DNA from: an uncultured Barnesiella sp.
Lineage (GTDB): Bacteria > Bacteroidota > Bacteroidia > Bacteroidales > Barnesiellaceae_A
Direction of reading: 5' to 3'
NCBI GenBank assembly: GCA_904502265.1
Contig: CAJGDT010000004.1
Location: 1-23,293, forward strand
DNA: 23,293 nt
Shown piece after piece: positions 1-8,242 of this stretch; the first letter of the stretch is position 1; each line of letters opens with the position of its first letter. The position numbers were made by a program, and so were the translations under genes. The notes beneath the pieces were generated by a model. It ran no database searches, was not told the origin of the DNA, and was given only the letters and a program-made list of their open reading frames with translations.

Positions 1-1085
1 ATGTGCGGGTATATGTTCGTGGTAATGACAAGTTTGAGGACTTGTTGTTTGATATACGCAATGCGCAGAAATTCATACACATACAATACTTTATATTCCG
101 CGATGATGTGCTGGGACGTCGCATTCGTGATGCCTTGGTAGAGGCTGCTGAGCGTGGTGTGGAGGTGCGACTGTTGTATGATGACATGGGTTGTTTTACT
201 GTTCGTCGAGGTTTCTATCGAGAGATGATGAAGCGAGGTATTGAGGTGCGAGCCTTTATGCGTATTTTTCAGATACGTCCGTCGTGGCGTCTCAACTTCC
301 GCAACCACCGCAAGATAGTCGTTATTGACGGACAGGTAGGTTACATAGGTGGTATGAATGTTGCCGACCGCTATGTCGATGGTGATAAGGACTTGAGTTG
401 GCGCGATACACACATGCGCGTAGCCGGACCGGCGGTGCATGGCTTGCAGATGTCGTTCTCGATAGACTGGTGTTATGAGAGTAAGAATGTACTATCGGAT
501 GAGAAGTACTTTCCGCATCTGTTGCCCACCGGCGATACAGGGGTGCAAGTAATTCTGTCGGGACCCACCGGCCCATGGAATACCATAGCCATGATGTGCG
601 AAAAGATTGTATCAATGGCACACGATTATGTCTATATACAGACACCCTACTTCCTGCCTACCGATTCGTTGGTGTATGCCCTACAAGTGGCAGCCCTCTC
701 GGGGGTTGATGTACGTATCATGATACCCAACCACACTGATTGGGTGGTAATGCGTTGGGGTTCATTTTCTTACATATCGCAGATGCTCAGTGCCGGTGTG
801 AAAATATACCTTTACCAGCCTGGTATGCTGCATGCCAAGACTATTGTGGTAGACGATGAGTTGGTATCGATAGGGTCGGCCAACTTTGACTTCCGTAGTT
901 TCGAACACAACTTTGAGACCAATGCACTTGTGTATGGCGAAGAGCAGGCCTTGCGTGTCAAGGAAGACTTCATGCTCGATGTACAACAATGTGTGCTTAT
1001 AGACGACCTTGATAAATGGCGACAACGTCCTTTCATGCAGAAAATATACGAGTCGGTGGTAAGGTTGGTCAGTCCTGTTTTGTAG
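1..1085 (+). CDS. cls: Cardiolipin synthase (phospholipase D family), 5' end cut by window edge
   Basis: The product joins two phosphatidylglycerol molecules, or a related pair of phospholipids, to make cardiolipin at the inner membrane. About 360 residues are visible. Both phospholipase D HKD motifs are present: the first at residues 102-109 of the visible part (H102, K104, D109, in NHRKIVVID) and the second at about 277-284 (H277, K279, D284, in HAKTIVVDD, followed by GSANFDFRS). Full-length bacterial enzymes are usually near 480 residues with two N-terminal membrane helices, so roughly 120 residues, including those helices, should lie left of the window. The reading frame is open to the edge; the GTG at position 3 is just an internal valine codon, not a start. 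The next gene has its own promoter, so this one probably ends its transcription unit. Other PLD-family phospholipid synthases are possible, but the paired motifs and spacing fit Cls well. Confidence 0.9.
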   Translation, partial: VRVYVRGNDKFEDLLFDIRNAQKFIHIQYFIFRDDVLGRRIRDALVEAAERGVEVRLLYDDMGCFTVRRGFYREMMKRGIEVRAFMRIFQIRPSWRLNFRNHRKIVVIDGQVGYIGGMNVADRYVDGDKDLSWRDTHMRVAGPAVHGLQMSFSIDWCYESKNVLSDEKYFPHLLPTGDTGVQVILSGPTGPWNTIAMMCEKIVSMAHDYVYIQTPYFLPTDSLVYALQVAALSGVDVRIMIPNHTDWVVMRWGSFSYISQMLSAGVKIYLYQPGMLHAKTIVVDDELVSIGSANFDFRSFEHNFETNALVYGEEQALRVKEDFMLDVQQCVLIDDLDKWRQRPFMQKIYESVVRLVSPVL

Positions 1086-1153
1086 TCACTTCAATAATGG
1101 CTGTCGGGGTAGAAGAAATAGCCGTTAATCGTACAGAATATTTGCTGTCAGTG

Positions 1154-1185
1154 TTTGGTGTGTCGTGCGATAATTACTAATTTTG
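1154..1185 (+). promoter_or_regulatory. Bacteroidota-type promoter for the M16 peptidase-dus unit
   Basis: TTTG at 1154-1157 and TAATTTTG at 1178-1185 match the Bacteroidota sigma-factor consensus (TTTG near -33, TAnnTTTG near -7), with a 20-bp spacer. Transcription would start around 1190, leaving a leader of about 17 nt before the ATG at 1207. A TTG at 1183 that would lengthen the peptidase by 8 residues lies inside the -7 element, which argues against it as the start. Confidence 0.7.
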
Positions 1186-1206
1186 CACACCATTTCAAGC
1201 AGTATA

Positions 1207-2433
1207 ATGAACAGATATCTAACACACACACTATCCAATGGCTTGCAGGTAGTACACTATCCGCATGCCGGCAATGTGTCGTACTGTGGCTTTGTAGTCA
1301 ATGCCGGTACACGAGATGAGGCTGCCGATGAGAATGGACTGGCACACTTGGTAGAACACACAATCTTCAAAGGTACAACCCATCGCCGAGCCTATCACAT
1401 ACGCAATCGTATGGAGTCGGTAGGTGGTGAACTTAACGCCTTTACATCCAAGGAGGAGACGGTTATATACAGCATATTCCCCTCGCAGTATCAAGAGCGA
1501 GCCATGGAGCTGTTGGGTGACTTGGTAACCAATGCCTCCTTCCCCGATGCTGAGTTTGAGAAGGAGCGCGAGGTGGTGATTGAGGAGATAGAGATGTATC
1601 GCGATACGCCGTCGGAACTTATATATGATGAATTTGAGAATCGTCTCTTTGCCGGTCATGACTTGGGGCATAATATACTGGGTACACCCGAAGAGTTGGT
1701 ACAGATAGCACCTGAGAAGGCACGAGCCTTCTTGAAACGCTATTACATACCGCGACAGATGCTCTTTTTCTCGCTGGGAAATGTGCCGTTTGAAAAGGTG
1801 GTTCGCTATGCCGAGCGATATTTTTCCTCTATGGAAGATGTGGCAGATGTGCGTCATAGAGTAGTGCCACAACCAATAAAACCCTTTGCTGAACGAATAT
1901 CGTGCGATACACATCAAGCTCATGTGGTGTGGGGATGTCGCACATATAGTTTGTATGACGATATGCGACTGCCCATGTTGTTGATGAACAATATATTGGG
2001 TGGTCCTTGCCTCAATAGTTTGTTGAATGTGGCGTTGCGTGAACAGCGCGGATATGTATATACGGTCGAATCGGCGGTAACGAACTATACCGATACCGGT
2101 ATTTTTTCAATCTACTTTGGTACCGATGTGCGCCATGTCGATAAGTGTATGCAACGAGTGCGCAAGGTGCTTGACGATGTCAAGCGTACATATTTGACTG
2201 AAGCACGCCTTGTGGCCGCCAAGAAACAATACCTGGGTCAACTGCAAGTGGCAGAGGATAATAACGAAGGATTGGCCTTGGCTATAGGCAAGGGATTTCT
2301 GCGTCATGGTACTATACTTACCCCCGAGGAGCAAAGAAGTCGTATAGAGTCAATTTCGCTCGATTCCATGCGACAAGTTGCCCACGAAATGCTTGATGCC
2401 GATAATTGGTCGTTGTTGGTTTTTGAGCCTTAA
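1207..2433 (+). CDS. M16 family zinc peptidase (processing-peptidase-like)
   Basis: A 408-residue single-unit M16 metallopeptidase related to mitochondrial processing peptidase beta and bacterial YmxG-type proteins. The inverted zinc motif HxxEH is at residues 47-51 (HLVEH, followed by TIFKGT), and the third ligand is one of the glutamates of VVIEEIEMY at 127-128, the usual ~76 residues later. The second half holds the R/Y element typical of the family (LREQRGYVYTVES). There is no signal peptide, so it is probably cytoplasmic, though related proteins can act elsewhere. The ATG at 1207 is chosen because the in-frame upstream TTG overlaps the promoter. The stop is 14 bp before the dus gene, so the two are probably co-transcribed. 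The natural substrate cannot be read from the sequence. Confidence 0.88.
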   Translation: MNRYLTHTLSNGLQVVHYPHAGNVSYCGFVVNAGTRDEAADENGLAHLVEHTIFKGTTHRRAYHIRNRMESVGGELNAFTSKEETVIYSIFPSQYQERAMELLGDLVTNASFPDAEFEKEREVVIEEIEMYRDTPSELIYDEFENRLFAGHDLGHNILGTPEELVQIAPEKARAFLKRYYIPRQMLFFSLGNVPFEKVVRYAERYFSSMEDVADVRHRVVPQPIKPFAERISCDTHQAHVVWGCRTYSLYDDMRLPMLLMNNILGGPCLNSLLNVALREQRGYVYTVESAVTNYTDTGIFSIYFGTDVRHVDKCMQRVRKVLDDVKRTYLTEARLVAAKKQYLGQLQVAEDNNEGLALAIGKGFLRHGTILTPEEQRSRIESISLDSMRQVAHEMLDADNWSLLVFEP

Positions 2434-2447
2434 AGAAAGGAATAACT

Positions 2448-3440
2448 ATGAAAATAGGAGCAGTAGATTTGGGAGAACAACCGGTGCTATTGGCGCCGAT
2501 GGAAGATGTTACCGACGCCTCTTTTCGCTTGTTGTGCAAGGAGTTTGGCGCCGATATGGTCTATACAGAGTTTGTAAGTGCCGATGCCTTGGTACGTAGC
2601 ATTGAGGCAACACGTCGCAAGTTGCACATATGCGATGAGGAGCGCCCGGTGGTGATACAAATCTATGGCCGTTATATAGAATCGATGGTCGAGGCTGCCA
2701 AATTGTGTGAAGAGGCACGCCCCGATATAATTGACATCAACTTCGGTTGTCCGGTAAAAAAAGTGGCCGGAAAAGGTGCCGGAGCCGGTATGTTACGCGA
2801 CGTGCCCAAGATGCTTGAGATAACTCGTGCTGTGGTGAATGCCGTAAAAACACCGGTAACTGTCAAGACTCGCCTGGGATGGGATTGTGAGTCGAAAATC
2901 ATCGTAGAGCTTGCCGAGCAGTTGCAAGATTGTGGTATTGCAGCCTTGGCTATACATGGTCGCACCCGCAGCCAGATGTATACCGGCGAGGCCGATTGGA
3001 CATTGATAGGCGAGGTAAAAAATAACCCTCGCATGCACATTCCTATAATTGGTAATGGCGATGTCACTACCCCACAACGAGCCAAAGAGTGCTTCGAACG
3101 CTATGGCGTAGATGCTATTATGGTGGGTCGAGGTTCGATAGGTGCTCCGTGGATATTCAAGGAGATAAAGCACTATCTGCAAACAGGCGAACTCATGCAG
3201 CCCTTGACTGTGGCCGAGTGTATGAGCGTTATACGTCGTCAATTGCAAGAGAGTGTGGCGCGCCTCGATGAGCGTAGAGGCATTACGCATATTCGTCGTC
3301 ACTTGGCTGCTACCCCTCTGTTCAAGGGTATCCCCAATTTCCGTGACACACGCATAGCTATGTTGCAAGCATCTACCATGCCCGAACTGCTTGATATTTT
3401 ACATCGAATAGAGACTGAAATTTTAGGTGGTAATCAGTAG
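2448..3440 (+). CDS. dusB: tRNA-dihydrouridine synthase (DusB-like)
   Basis: A 330-residue FMN-dependent enzyme that reduces specific uridines in tRNA D-loops to dihydrouridine. Visible family elements are the N-terminal FMN-binding APMEDVTDASFR (residues 16-27), INFGCPVKKV with the expected catalytic cysteine at C101, VKTRLGWD, AIHGRTRSQMYTGEADW, the phosphate-binding IIGNGDV, and VGRGSIGAPW. The order and the GCPVKKV context fit the DusB branch better than DusA or DusC, but the exact uridine target is not certain. A purine-rich AAAGAAAGG lies just upstream of the ATG. It follows the peptidase gene by 14 bp and is probably its operon partner. Its stop is only 5 bp from the end of the convergent lipoprotein gene. 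Confidence 0.93.
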   Translation: MKIGAVDLGEQPVLLAPMEDVTDASFRLLCKEFGADMVYTEFVSADALVRSIEATRRKLHICDEERPVVIQIYGRYIESMVEAAKLCEEARPDIIDINFGCPVKKVAGKGAGAGMLRDVPKMLEITRAVVNAVKTPVTVKTRLGWDCESKIIVELAEQLQDCGIAALAIHGRTRSQMYTGEADWTLIGEVKNNPRMHIPIIGNGDVTTPQRAKECFERYGVDAIMVGRGSIGAPWIFKEIKHYLQTGELMQPLTVAECMSVIRRQLQESVARLDERRGITHIRRHLAATPLFKGIPNFRDTRIAMLQASTMPELLDILHRIETEILGGNQ

Positions 3441-3445
3441 GCCTA

Positions 3446-4534
3446 TTACTTGATTTGTAGTGTCGACATGCTACTTCCTAATCCTAAAGCTTGGTATAGG
3501 TAGTCTTGTGAGATGTAGTCGTATTGAGGGTTGACCGTAAAGCAACCTTTTGTGTCGATAAATCCCCACACTGTACCCGTTTTAACCGCAGCACATCCGT
3601 CTATAAACGGGTATGCTTCGGTGAATTGTCGCTTTATTACAATTTTTCCCGATCGGTCTGTGTAGGCCCATTTGCCTCTGATTTTAACCGGGGCAATATC
3701 CGATTGACCAAACGCACGACAATCTTCAAACGAGGGTGCTACAACTGTTTGTCCCTTTTCGTCGCACCATCCCCATTGCTTGCCACTACGCACTCTTGCC
3801 CACACACCATCTGGTATCATTTCGTCATAGGCATGAGTCTGTATTGTATTGCCTTCTCGATTGATTACTAAATATTTATTGTCACTCTTGACAATAGCCA
3901 ATCCGTTGTCGTTGAATGGATAAGCAGTGGAGTATTGGCACTCGATTATGTTCTCACCGTTGAGGTTAATATATCCCCATTTACCATCAAAATTTTGTAC
4001 GGCAGCGAGGCCCAGACGGAAATCGCTTACAGTTTTGTACTCCGGTTTGACAATTTCGTGTCCATCCTTGTTTATAAATCCCCACAGAATCTGTTTTTTC
4101 TTAACGATAGCCACTGCTGCACGTCCTTCCATAAATACGCGTACCGAATGGTTGTCGCGAAGAGATATCTTAATATCGCCCTTTTCATTAATTGCCCCCG
4201 GCATGTCACCATGCTTAATAACCCAAGCCATGCCTTCGCTGAATACAGTGGCTTTTTGATATGAACCAGAGAGCTTTCGTTCGCCTTTGCGGTTGATGTA
4301 GCTCCAATCGCCATTGGCATCCTGCACTGTAGCAATATCGTTGTAGAAGAGTGATGCGTTAGTGTTGTCTGAAGAAAATATTGGGGTGTCATTGTAGGTG
4401 ATGCAGTGGCAACTGTCATCACTGAAGACCATTAGATAATCGGTTTGTGGGCGAGATGCATTTTCATTGCTGCCACAACTCATTATGAAAAATGTTAATA
4501 TGCTGAAAATCAGTTGGTTATATACTTTTCTCAT
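3446..4534 (-). CDS. WG-repeat lipoprotein
   Basis: A 362-residue predicted lipoprotein of unknown function. The N-terminus has a short basic start, a hydrophobic stretch (residues 8-18) and a lipobox-like IMSC, giving C20 as the likely lipidated residue. The rest is built of about eight WG repeats, spaced near 35 residues, with the aromatic position at about residues 77, 112 (degenerate, GAIN), 151, 186, 221 (degenerate, LVIN), 254, 289 and 323. Typical units read WGFINKDGHEIVKPEY or WGYINLNGENIIECQY. WG repeats are widespread in Bacteroidota and have no firmly assigned activity. The ATG at 4534 is preferred over an in-frame TTG at 4558, which lies inside a good -7 element and would put eight polar residues before the signal peptide. 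The gene starts 155 bp from rsmH, head-to-head, and ends 5 bp from dus. Confidence 0.85.
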   Translation of the reverse strand: MRKVYNQLIFSILTFFIMSCGSNENASRPQTDYLMVFSDDSCHCITYNDTPIFSSDNTNASLFYNDIATVQDANGDWSYINRKGERKLSGSYQKATVFSEGMAWVIKHGDMPGAINEKGDIKISLRDNHSVRVFMEGRAAVAIVKKKQILWGFINKDGHEIVKPEYKTVSDFRLGLAAVQNFDGKWGYINLNGENIIECQYSTAYPFNDNGLAIVKSDNKYLVINREGNTIQTHAYDEMIPDGVWARVRSGKQWGWCDEKGQTVVAPSFEDCRAFGQSDIAPVKIRGKWAYTDRSGKIVIKRQFTEAYPFIDGCAAVKTGTVWGFIDTKGCFTVNPQYDYISQDYLYQALGLGSSMSTLQIK

Positions 4535-4555
4535 GATCTTAAAATCCTTATTGCA

Positions 4556-4563
4556 CAAAGTTA
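4556..4563 (-). promoter_or_regulatory. -7 promoter element for the WG-repeat lipoprotein
   Basis: Read on the minus strand, 4563 to 4556 is TAACTTTG, an exact match to the Bacteroidota TAnnTTTG element. The upstream side is T-rich (around 4577-4584) but has no clear TTTG at the -33 position. Transcription would start near 4551, leaving a leader of about 17 nt before the ATG at 4534. Confidence 0.6.
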
Positions 4564-4641
4564 GTAATTATGCCTCGAAAAAAATGAATTTTAAGGCAAA
4601 AAAAGTGTATATACGATGGGCTGCGATAGAATGTTTTTTGC

Positions 4642-4649
4642 TAACTTTA
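4642..4649 (+). promoter_or_regulatory. Possible -7 promoter element for the dcw operon
   Basis: TAACTTTA matches seven of eight positions of the Bacteroidota -7 pattern, with A for the last G. No clear -33 TTTG is seen at the usual distance, so support is partial. It lies 41 bp before the rsmH start, in the only sizeable gap upstream of the operon, and mirrors the TAACTTTG of the divergent lipoprotein promoter. Confidence 0.4.
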
Positions 4650-4689
4650 CACAGGAATAAAATGTTGAAGTTAGAGTATTAATAGGATT

Positions 4690-5598
4690 ATGCAAACTCC
4701 TGTATATCATATACCTGCATTGCTTGAAGAGTGTATGCAAGGCCTCGATATTAAGCCTTCGGGAAATTATGTTGACGTGACTTTTGGTGGCGGTGGCCAT
4801 TCGCGTGAGATATTGAAGCGATTGGGCGCCGATGGACATCTATATTCATTTGACCAAGATGAGGATGCACAACGCAATATTGTCGATGATAGTCGATTTA
4901 CATTTGTGTATAGTAATTTCAAGTATTTAAAGAACTTTATGCATTATCATGGCGTCGATGGCGTCGATGGTATCTTGGCCGATTTGGGTGTTTCGTTTCA
5001 TCATTTCGACGACTCGGAGAGAGGATTTTCGTTTCGTTTTGATGCACCACTCGATATGCGCATGAATAAAAAAGCACGTTTTACAGCTGCTGATATTTTA
5101 GCAACTTATGATGATAGAAAACTGGCGCAATTATTCTCTCTCTATGGAGAGTTGCGCAATGCACACCGTATAGCTGCGGCTATTGTGGCCAAGCGCGACA
5201 AGGGTGGTGTAAAGACTACCGGTCAATTGCTCGAGGTGGTATCGCCCTTTATCAATCGTAAGCAAGAGAAAAAAGAGTTGGCGCAGTTGTTTCAAGCCTT
5301 GCGTATTGAGGTCAATAATGAGATGGATAGCTTGCGTAATATGCTGAAGCAAGCCTCTGAGATACTCAATCCCGGTGGTCGATTGGTAGTGATAACCTAT
5401 CACTCGCTCGAGGATCGTATTGTGAAGAACTTTATCAAGACCGGTAATGTGGAAGGTGTGGTAGAGAAGGATTTCTTCGGACGTGTCAATGCGCCGTTGC
5501 GTGCTGTCAACAATAAAGTGATAGTGCCTACCGATGAGGAAGTGGAGCGTAATCCGCGTGCACGTAGTGCTAAATTGCGTATAGCAGAGAAAGAGTAA
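4690..5598 (+). CDS. rsmH: 16S rRNA (cytosine1402-N4)-methyltransferase
   Basis: A 302-residue SAM-dependent methyltransferase (older name mraW) that N4-methylates C1402 of 16S rRNA in the ribosomal P site. The SAM-binding motif is GGGGHS at residues 33-38 after YVDVTF. Also visible are DLGVSFHHFDDSERGFSF, DAPLDMRMN and the late ITYHSLEDRIVKNF, all hallmarks of the family. Length is normal. It is the first gene of the dcw cluster; mraZ, which commonly comes before it, is not present. The stop overlaps the first ATG of the next gene by one base (TAATG), a sign of tight co-transcription. Confidence 0.96.
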   Translation: MQTPVYHIPALLEECMQGLDIKPSGNYVDVTFGGGGHSREILKRLGADGHLYSFDQDEDAQRNIVDDSRFTFVYSNFKYLKNFMHYHGVDGVDGILADLGVSFHHFDDSERGFSFRFDAPLDMRMNKKARFTAADILATYDDRKLAQLFSLYGELRNAHRIAAAIVAKRDKGGVKTTGQLLEVVSPFINRKQEKKELAQLFQALRIEVNNEMDSLRNMLKQASEILNPGGRLVVITYHSLEDRIVKNFIKTGNVEGVVEKDFFGRVNAPLRAVNNKVIVPTDEEVERNPRARSAKLRIAEKE

Positions 5599-6005
5599 TG
5601 CAAATGAAGACGGAGCAAGTAGAAAAGAAAGTCAAAGAGAAGCGTTTCTGGTTAAGGTTGAATAGAGTAATCGCCTTGGCTCTTAATGGCAAATTCTTCC
5701 CTCGTGAGTTTTTTACTCAATATTGGGGTGTTTTGCTGCTTTTTGTTACGCTTTTTGTCGCATCAATTGCTCATCGTAACATGTATATGGTGCAGTTGAA
5801 TAGAATAAAAAAACTTGAAACACAGCTTACTGACCGTCGCACCGATCGTATATTGCTTGAGTATGAGCGCGATGAGAACTTGCGATTGCATGAAATATCG
5901 GAGGCGATAGATCGCTATAATCTGCCCCTTATCTATTCGCCTGAGCCCAAAGAGGAAGTTGTTGTTCCTGTAAAGAAAGAGATTGTACAAGATGAAAAAA
6001 AATAA
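5598..6005 (+). CDS. ftsL: FtsL-like division protein
   Basis: A 135-residue bitopic membrane protein in the ftsL position between rsmH and ftsI. It has a basic cytoplasmic N-terminus, one membrane helix at about residues 43-58 (WGVLLLFVTLFVASIA) and a periplasmic segment at about 65-105 with heptad-like hydrophobic spacing, expected to form a coiled coil. The tail is charged (PKEEVVVPVKKE). FtsL proteins bridge FtsQ and the FtsW-FtsI synthase at the septum. Sequence similarity between phyla is low, so the call rests on topology and position. A second ATG at 5604 would remove the one-base overlap with rsmH and is an equally possible start. The 3' end overlaps ftsI by 14 bases. No separate ftsB gene is seen. 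Confidence 0.8.
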   Translation: MQMKTEQVEKKVKEKRFWLRLNRVIALALNGKFFPREFFTQYWGVLLLFVTLFVASIAHRNMYMVQLNRIKKLETQLTDRRTDRILLEYERDENLRLHEISEAIDRYNLPLIYSPEPKEEVVVPVKKEIVQDEKK

Positions 6006-8235
6006 ATCGGAAAAGGCTAAAAGAGGCATGCCTTATGGCTTGGTGATATTCTTGTCGCTACTTGCTACCGGAGCTATCATCTATGCAATGGTGAAGGTTG
6101 CTATAGTAGATGCTCCTCACTGGAATGAAAAGGCCGACAAGATGTGGAAGCTCAATAAGGTGGAAGAGGCTGTTCCTCATCGTGGCGATATATTGGCTCA
6201 TGATGGTACTCCGCTTGCGCAGACTGTGGCATTGTATACCGTTTTTGTCGATTTCAAAGACCCTCGCATCGATACGCTCATTTATCGAGATATTATTCAT
6301 CCTGCTGGGGATATGCCCGATACGCTTAAGTTAGACTCGCTATGTGGCTATTTGGCGGAGAAGTTTCCGGTAAAAACCAAGGCCGAATATTATGCCTATA
6401 TAAGCAAAAAACGAGATACAAAGTCGAGTAGCTGTGTGTTGGCCGAGAATGTAACCGATATGCAGTACAATGAGATGCTGGAGTATTCGGTGTTTAAAAA
6501 CCGTCGTAAAGGCAAGTATACCGGATTGACCCGACTGAGAGCATTCAAGCGTTTTTATCCCTACGATTCGCTCACATCGGTGGTGTTGGGTCGTGCAGCA
6601 TTGGCTACAGAGGAAATGCTCGATAAACATCCCGAGTACAAGAGAAATGAATGGCATGGTACATCGGGATTGGAGTATGACCTCGATACACTGTTGTTTG
6701 GTGAATATGGAACACAGCAGCGTAGACAAGCCCACTGGGGTTCGAGTATGGCTGTCGTGGAACCTCCGGTGAAGGGATATGATGTGGTGACAACCCTCGA
6801 TATGACCATACAGGAAATTGCCGAGCGCAATCTTATGGATATGGTGAAAGGGCAAGGTGCTGAATATGGAACAGCCATTGTCATGGATGTAAAGACCGGT
6901 GAGATACGTGCCATGGCCAATGTCGATCGTAATAAAGCAGGACGATATACCTTCAAAACCGATAGAAATTATGCCGTAACAGCCATTGAACCCGGATCGG
7001 TGGTAAAAACCTTATCGATGGTAATGGCCATGGAAAACGGACGTGTGAATCCGCTTCGAGAGTTTAATTCGGAGGGGGCGATACCAGAGATTGGAGGATA
7101 CAAGAAGATAAGCCACTATAAAAATCCCTTGACCGTACAGGAGGTGTTGATAAAATCGGACAACCGAGGTATCTGCAAGATTGTGGGTGATGTATATCGT
7201 GGTCGTTACAATGATTTTGTTGAGGATATACGCAATTCGGGTATTATGCAGACTGCCGATCTCCCCTTGCCCGATGCGCAACGCCCCCATGTAACTCCTA
7301 TGCGCTTTGAAAAACAATGGCAATACTATGCTTTTGCACAGATGATCTTTGGTTATCACAATAGATTTGCTCCTATTACAACCCTCTCGGTGTATAATGC
7401 TGTAGCCAATAATGGTCGCTTAATGAAACCTCAATTGCTCAAGGGTTTGATGCGAGATGGACAGATCGATACAATCTATCCGCCGGTGTGTCTTAATGAA
7501 TATTTTTGTACGCCCGAGCATGCCGATCAGGTAAAAGAGATGCTACATGGTGTGGTATATTCGCCTGCCGGAACGGCAACCGTGTTGCAAAAGGGACGTG
7601 TAGAGATAGCAGGTAAGACCGGTACTGCTAATGCTGTGTGGGAGAATTCTAAGGTTTTGCCTAAAGGTAGCGTACACAAGGGTAGAGTGTTGCCTAAAGA
7701 TAGTACTATTCATAGTACGGTCTATGCCGACGGATTATGGCGTTTGGCCTTTGCAGGATTTTTCCCATACGATCAACCGCAATATTCGTGTATTGTAGTT
7801 ATAGACAAGCCTCGTAAACACAAGGCTTGGGCCGGAGGTGTGGCCGGAGGTGTATTCCGTGCTATTGTCGAGGAGATGTACAGTCGCAATCTGATAGAAT
7901 GTGATATAGAGTATAAAGATACAGAGGAGGCTAATAATCCTCCTCGCAATCAAGTATATACACCGATCGATGATGTCGTATATAACTATCTTGGGCAATA
8001 TCCACAACCCGACTCAGTACCTATGCATAGCCCATTGCACGATGAGGCCACTGCCTTGTATAATGAGCATGTTGTGCCATCGGTGGTAGGCTATACGGCC
8101 GATGATGCTACCTATTTGTTGGAAAAAATGGGTTTTATAGTTGATGTCGAGGGCATGGGTCGTGTGGCAAGACAATCGATTGAGGCGGGTATACCGTTGC
8201 AAAAAGGAATGAATATGAAACTTACATTGAAGTGA
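5992..8235 (+). CDS. ftsI: Penicillin-binding protein, septal transpeptidase (FtsI/PBP3 class)
   Basis: A 747-residue class B penicillin-binding protein that crosslinks septal peptidoglycan together with FtsW. There is a short basic cytoplasmic start, one membrane helix (about residues 11-32), a dimerisation/pedestal domain (to about 270) containing the PHRGDILAHDG element, and a transpeptidase domain. The three active-site motifs are SVVK (nucleophile S336, K339), SDN at 389-391 and KTGT at 542-545. After about residue 690 comes one PASTA-like domain (VPSVVGYTADDATYLLEKMG). It is longer than the ~590 residues of the E. coli protein, mostly through the C-terminal part. The ATG at 5992 is chosen over a TTG at 5983. 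The gene overlaps ftsL by 14 bases and is 7 bp from murE. Confidence 0.95.
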   Translation: MKKNKSEKAKRGMPYGLVIFLSLLATGAIIYAMVKVAIVDAPHWNEKADKMWKLNKVEEAVPHRGDILAHDGTPLAQTVALYTVFVDFKDPRIDTLIYRDIIHPAGDMPDTLKLDSLCGYLAEKFPVKTKAEYYAYISKKRDTKSSSCVLAENVTDMQYNEMLEYSVFKNRRKGKYTGLTRLRAFKRFYPYDSLTSVVLGRAALATEEMLDKHPEYKRNEWHGTSGLEYDLDTLLFGEYGTQQRRQAHWGSSMAVVEPPVKGYDVVTTLDMTIQEIAERNLMDMVKGQGAEYGTAIVMDVKTGEIRAMANVDRNKAGRYTFKTDRNYAVTAIEPGSVVKTLSMVMAMENGRVNPLREFNSEGAIPEIGGYKKISHYKNPLTVQEVLIKSDNRGICKIVGDVYRGRYNDFVEDIRNSGIMQTADLPLPDAQRPHVTPMRFEKQWQYYAFAQMIFGYHNRFAPITTLSVYNAVANNGRLMKPQLLKGLMRDGQIDTIYPPVCLNEYFCTPEHADQVKEMLHGVVYSPAGTATVLQKGRVEIAGKTGTANAVWENSKVLPKGSVHKGRVLPKDSTIHSTVYADGLWRLAFAGFFPYDQPQYSCIVVIDKPRKHKAWAGGVAGGVFRAIVEEMYSRNLIECDIEYKDTEEANNPPRNQVYTPIDDVVYNYLGQYPQPDSVPMHSPLHDEATALYNEHVVPSVVGYTADDATYLLEKMGFIVDVEGMGRVARQSIEAGIPLQKGMNMKLTLK

Positions 8236-8242
8236 CAAGAAT

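Noticed and set aside
1095..1127. Imperfect inverted repeat after the cardiolipin synthase gene as a terminator
   Set aside because: The stem is only 8-10 bp with G-T pairs, the loop is 13 or more nt, and no T-run follows.
1231..1923. A 230-codon minus-strand open frame opposite the M16 peptidase
   Set aside because: It is antisense to a clear peptidase gene, and its product has no family features.
3432..3455. Small inverted repeat across the dus/lipoprotein convergent junction
   Set aside because: The pairing is interrupted by a bulge, is very short, and lacks a T-run, so it cannot be supported as a bidirectional terminator.
4559..4689. A degenerate mraZ upstream of rsmH
   Set aside because: The region is too short and A/T-rich, with stops in the plus frames and no MraZ-like sequence.
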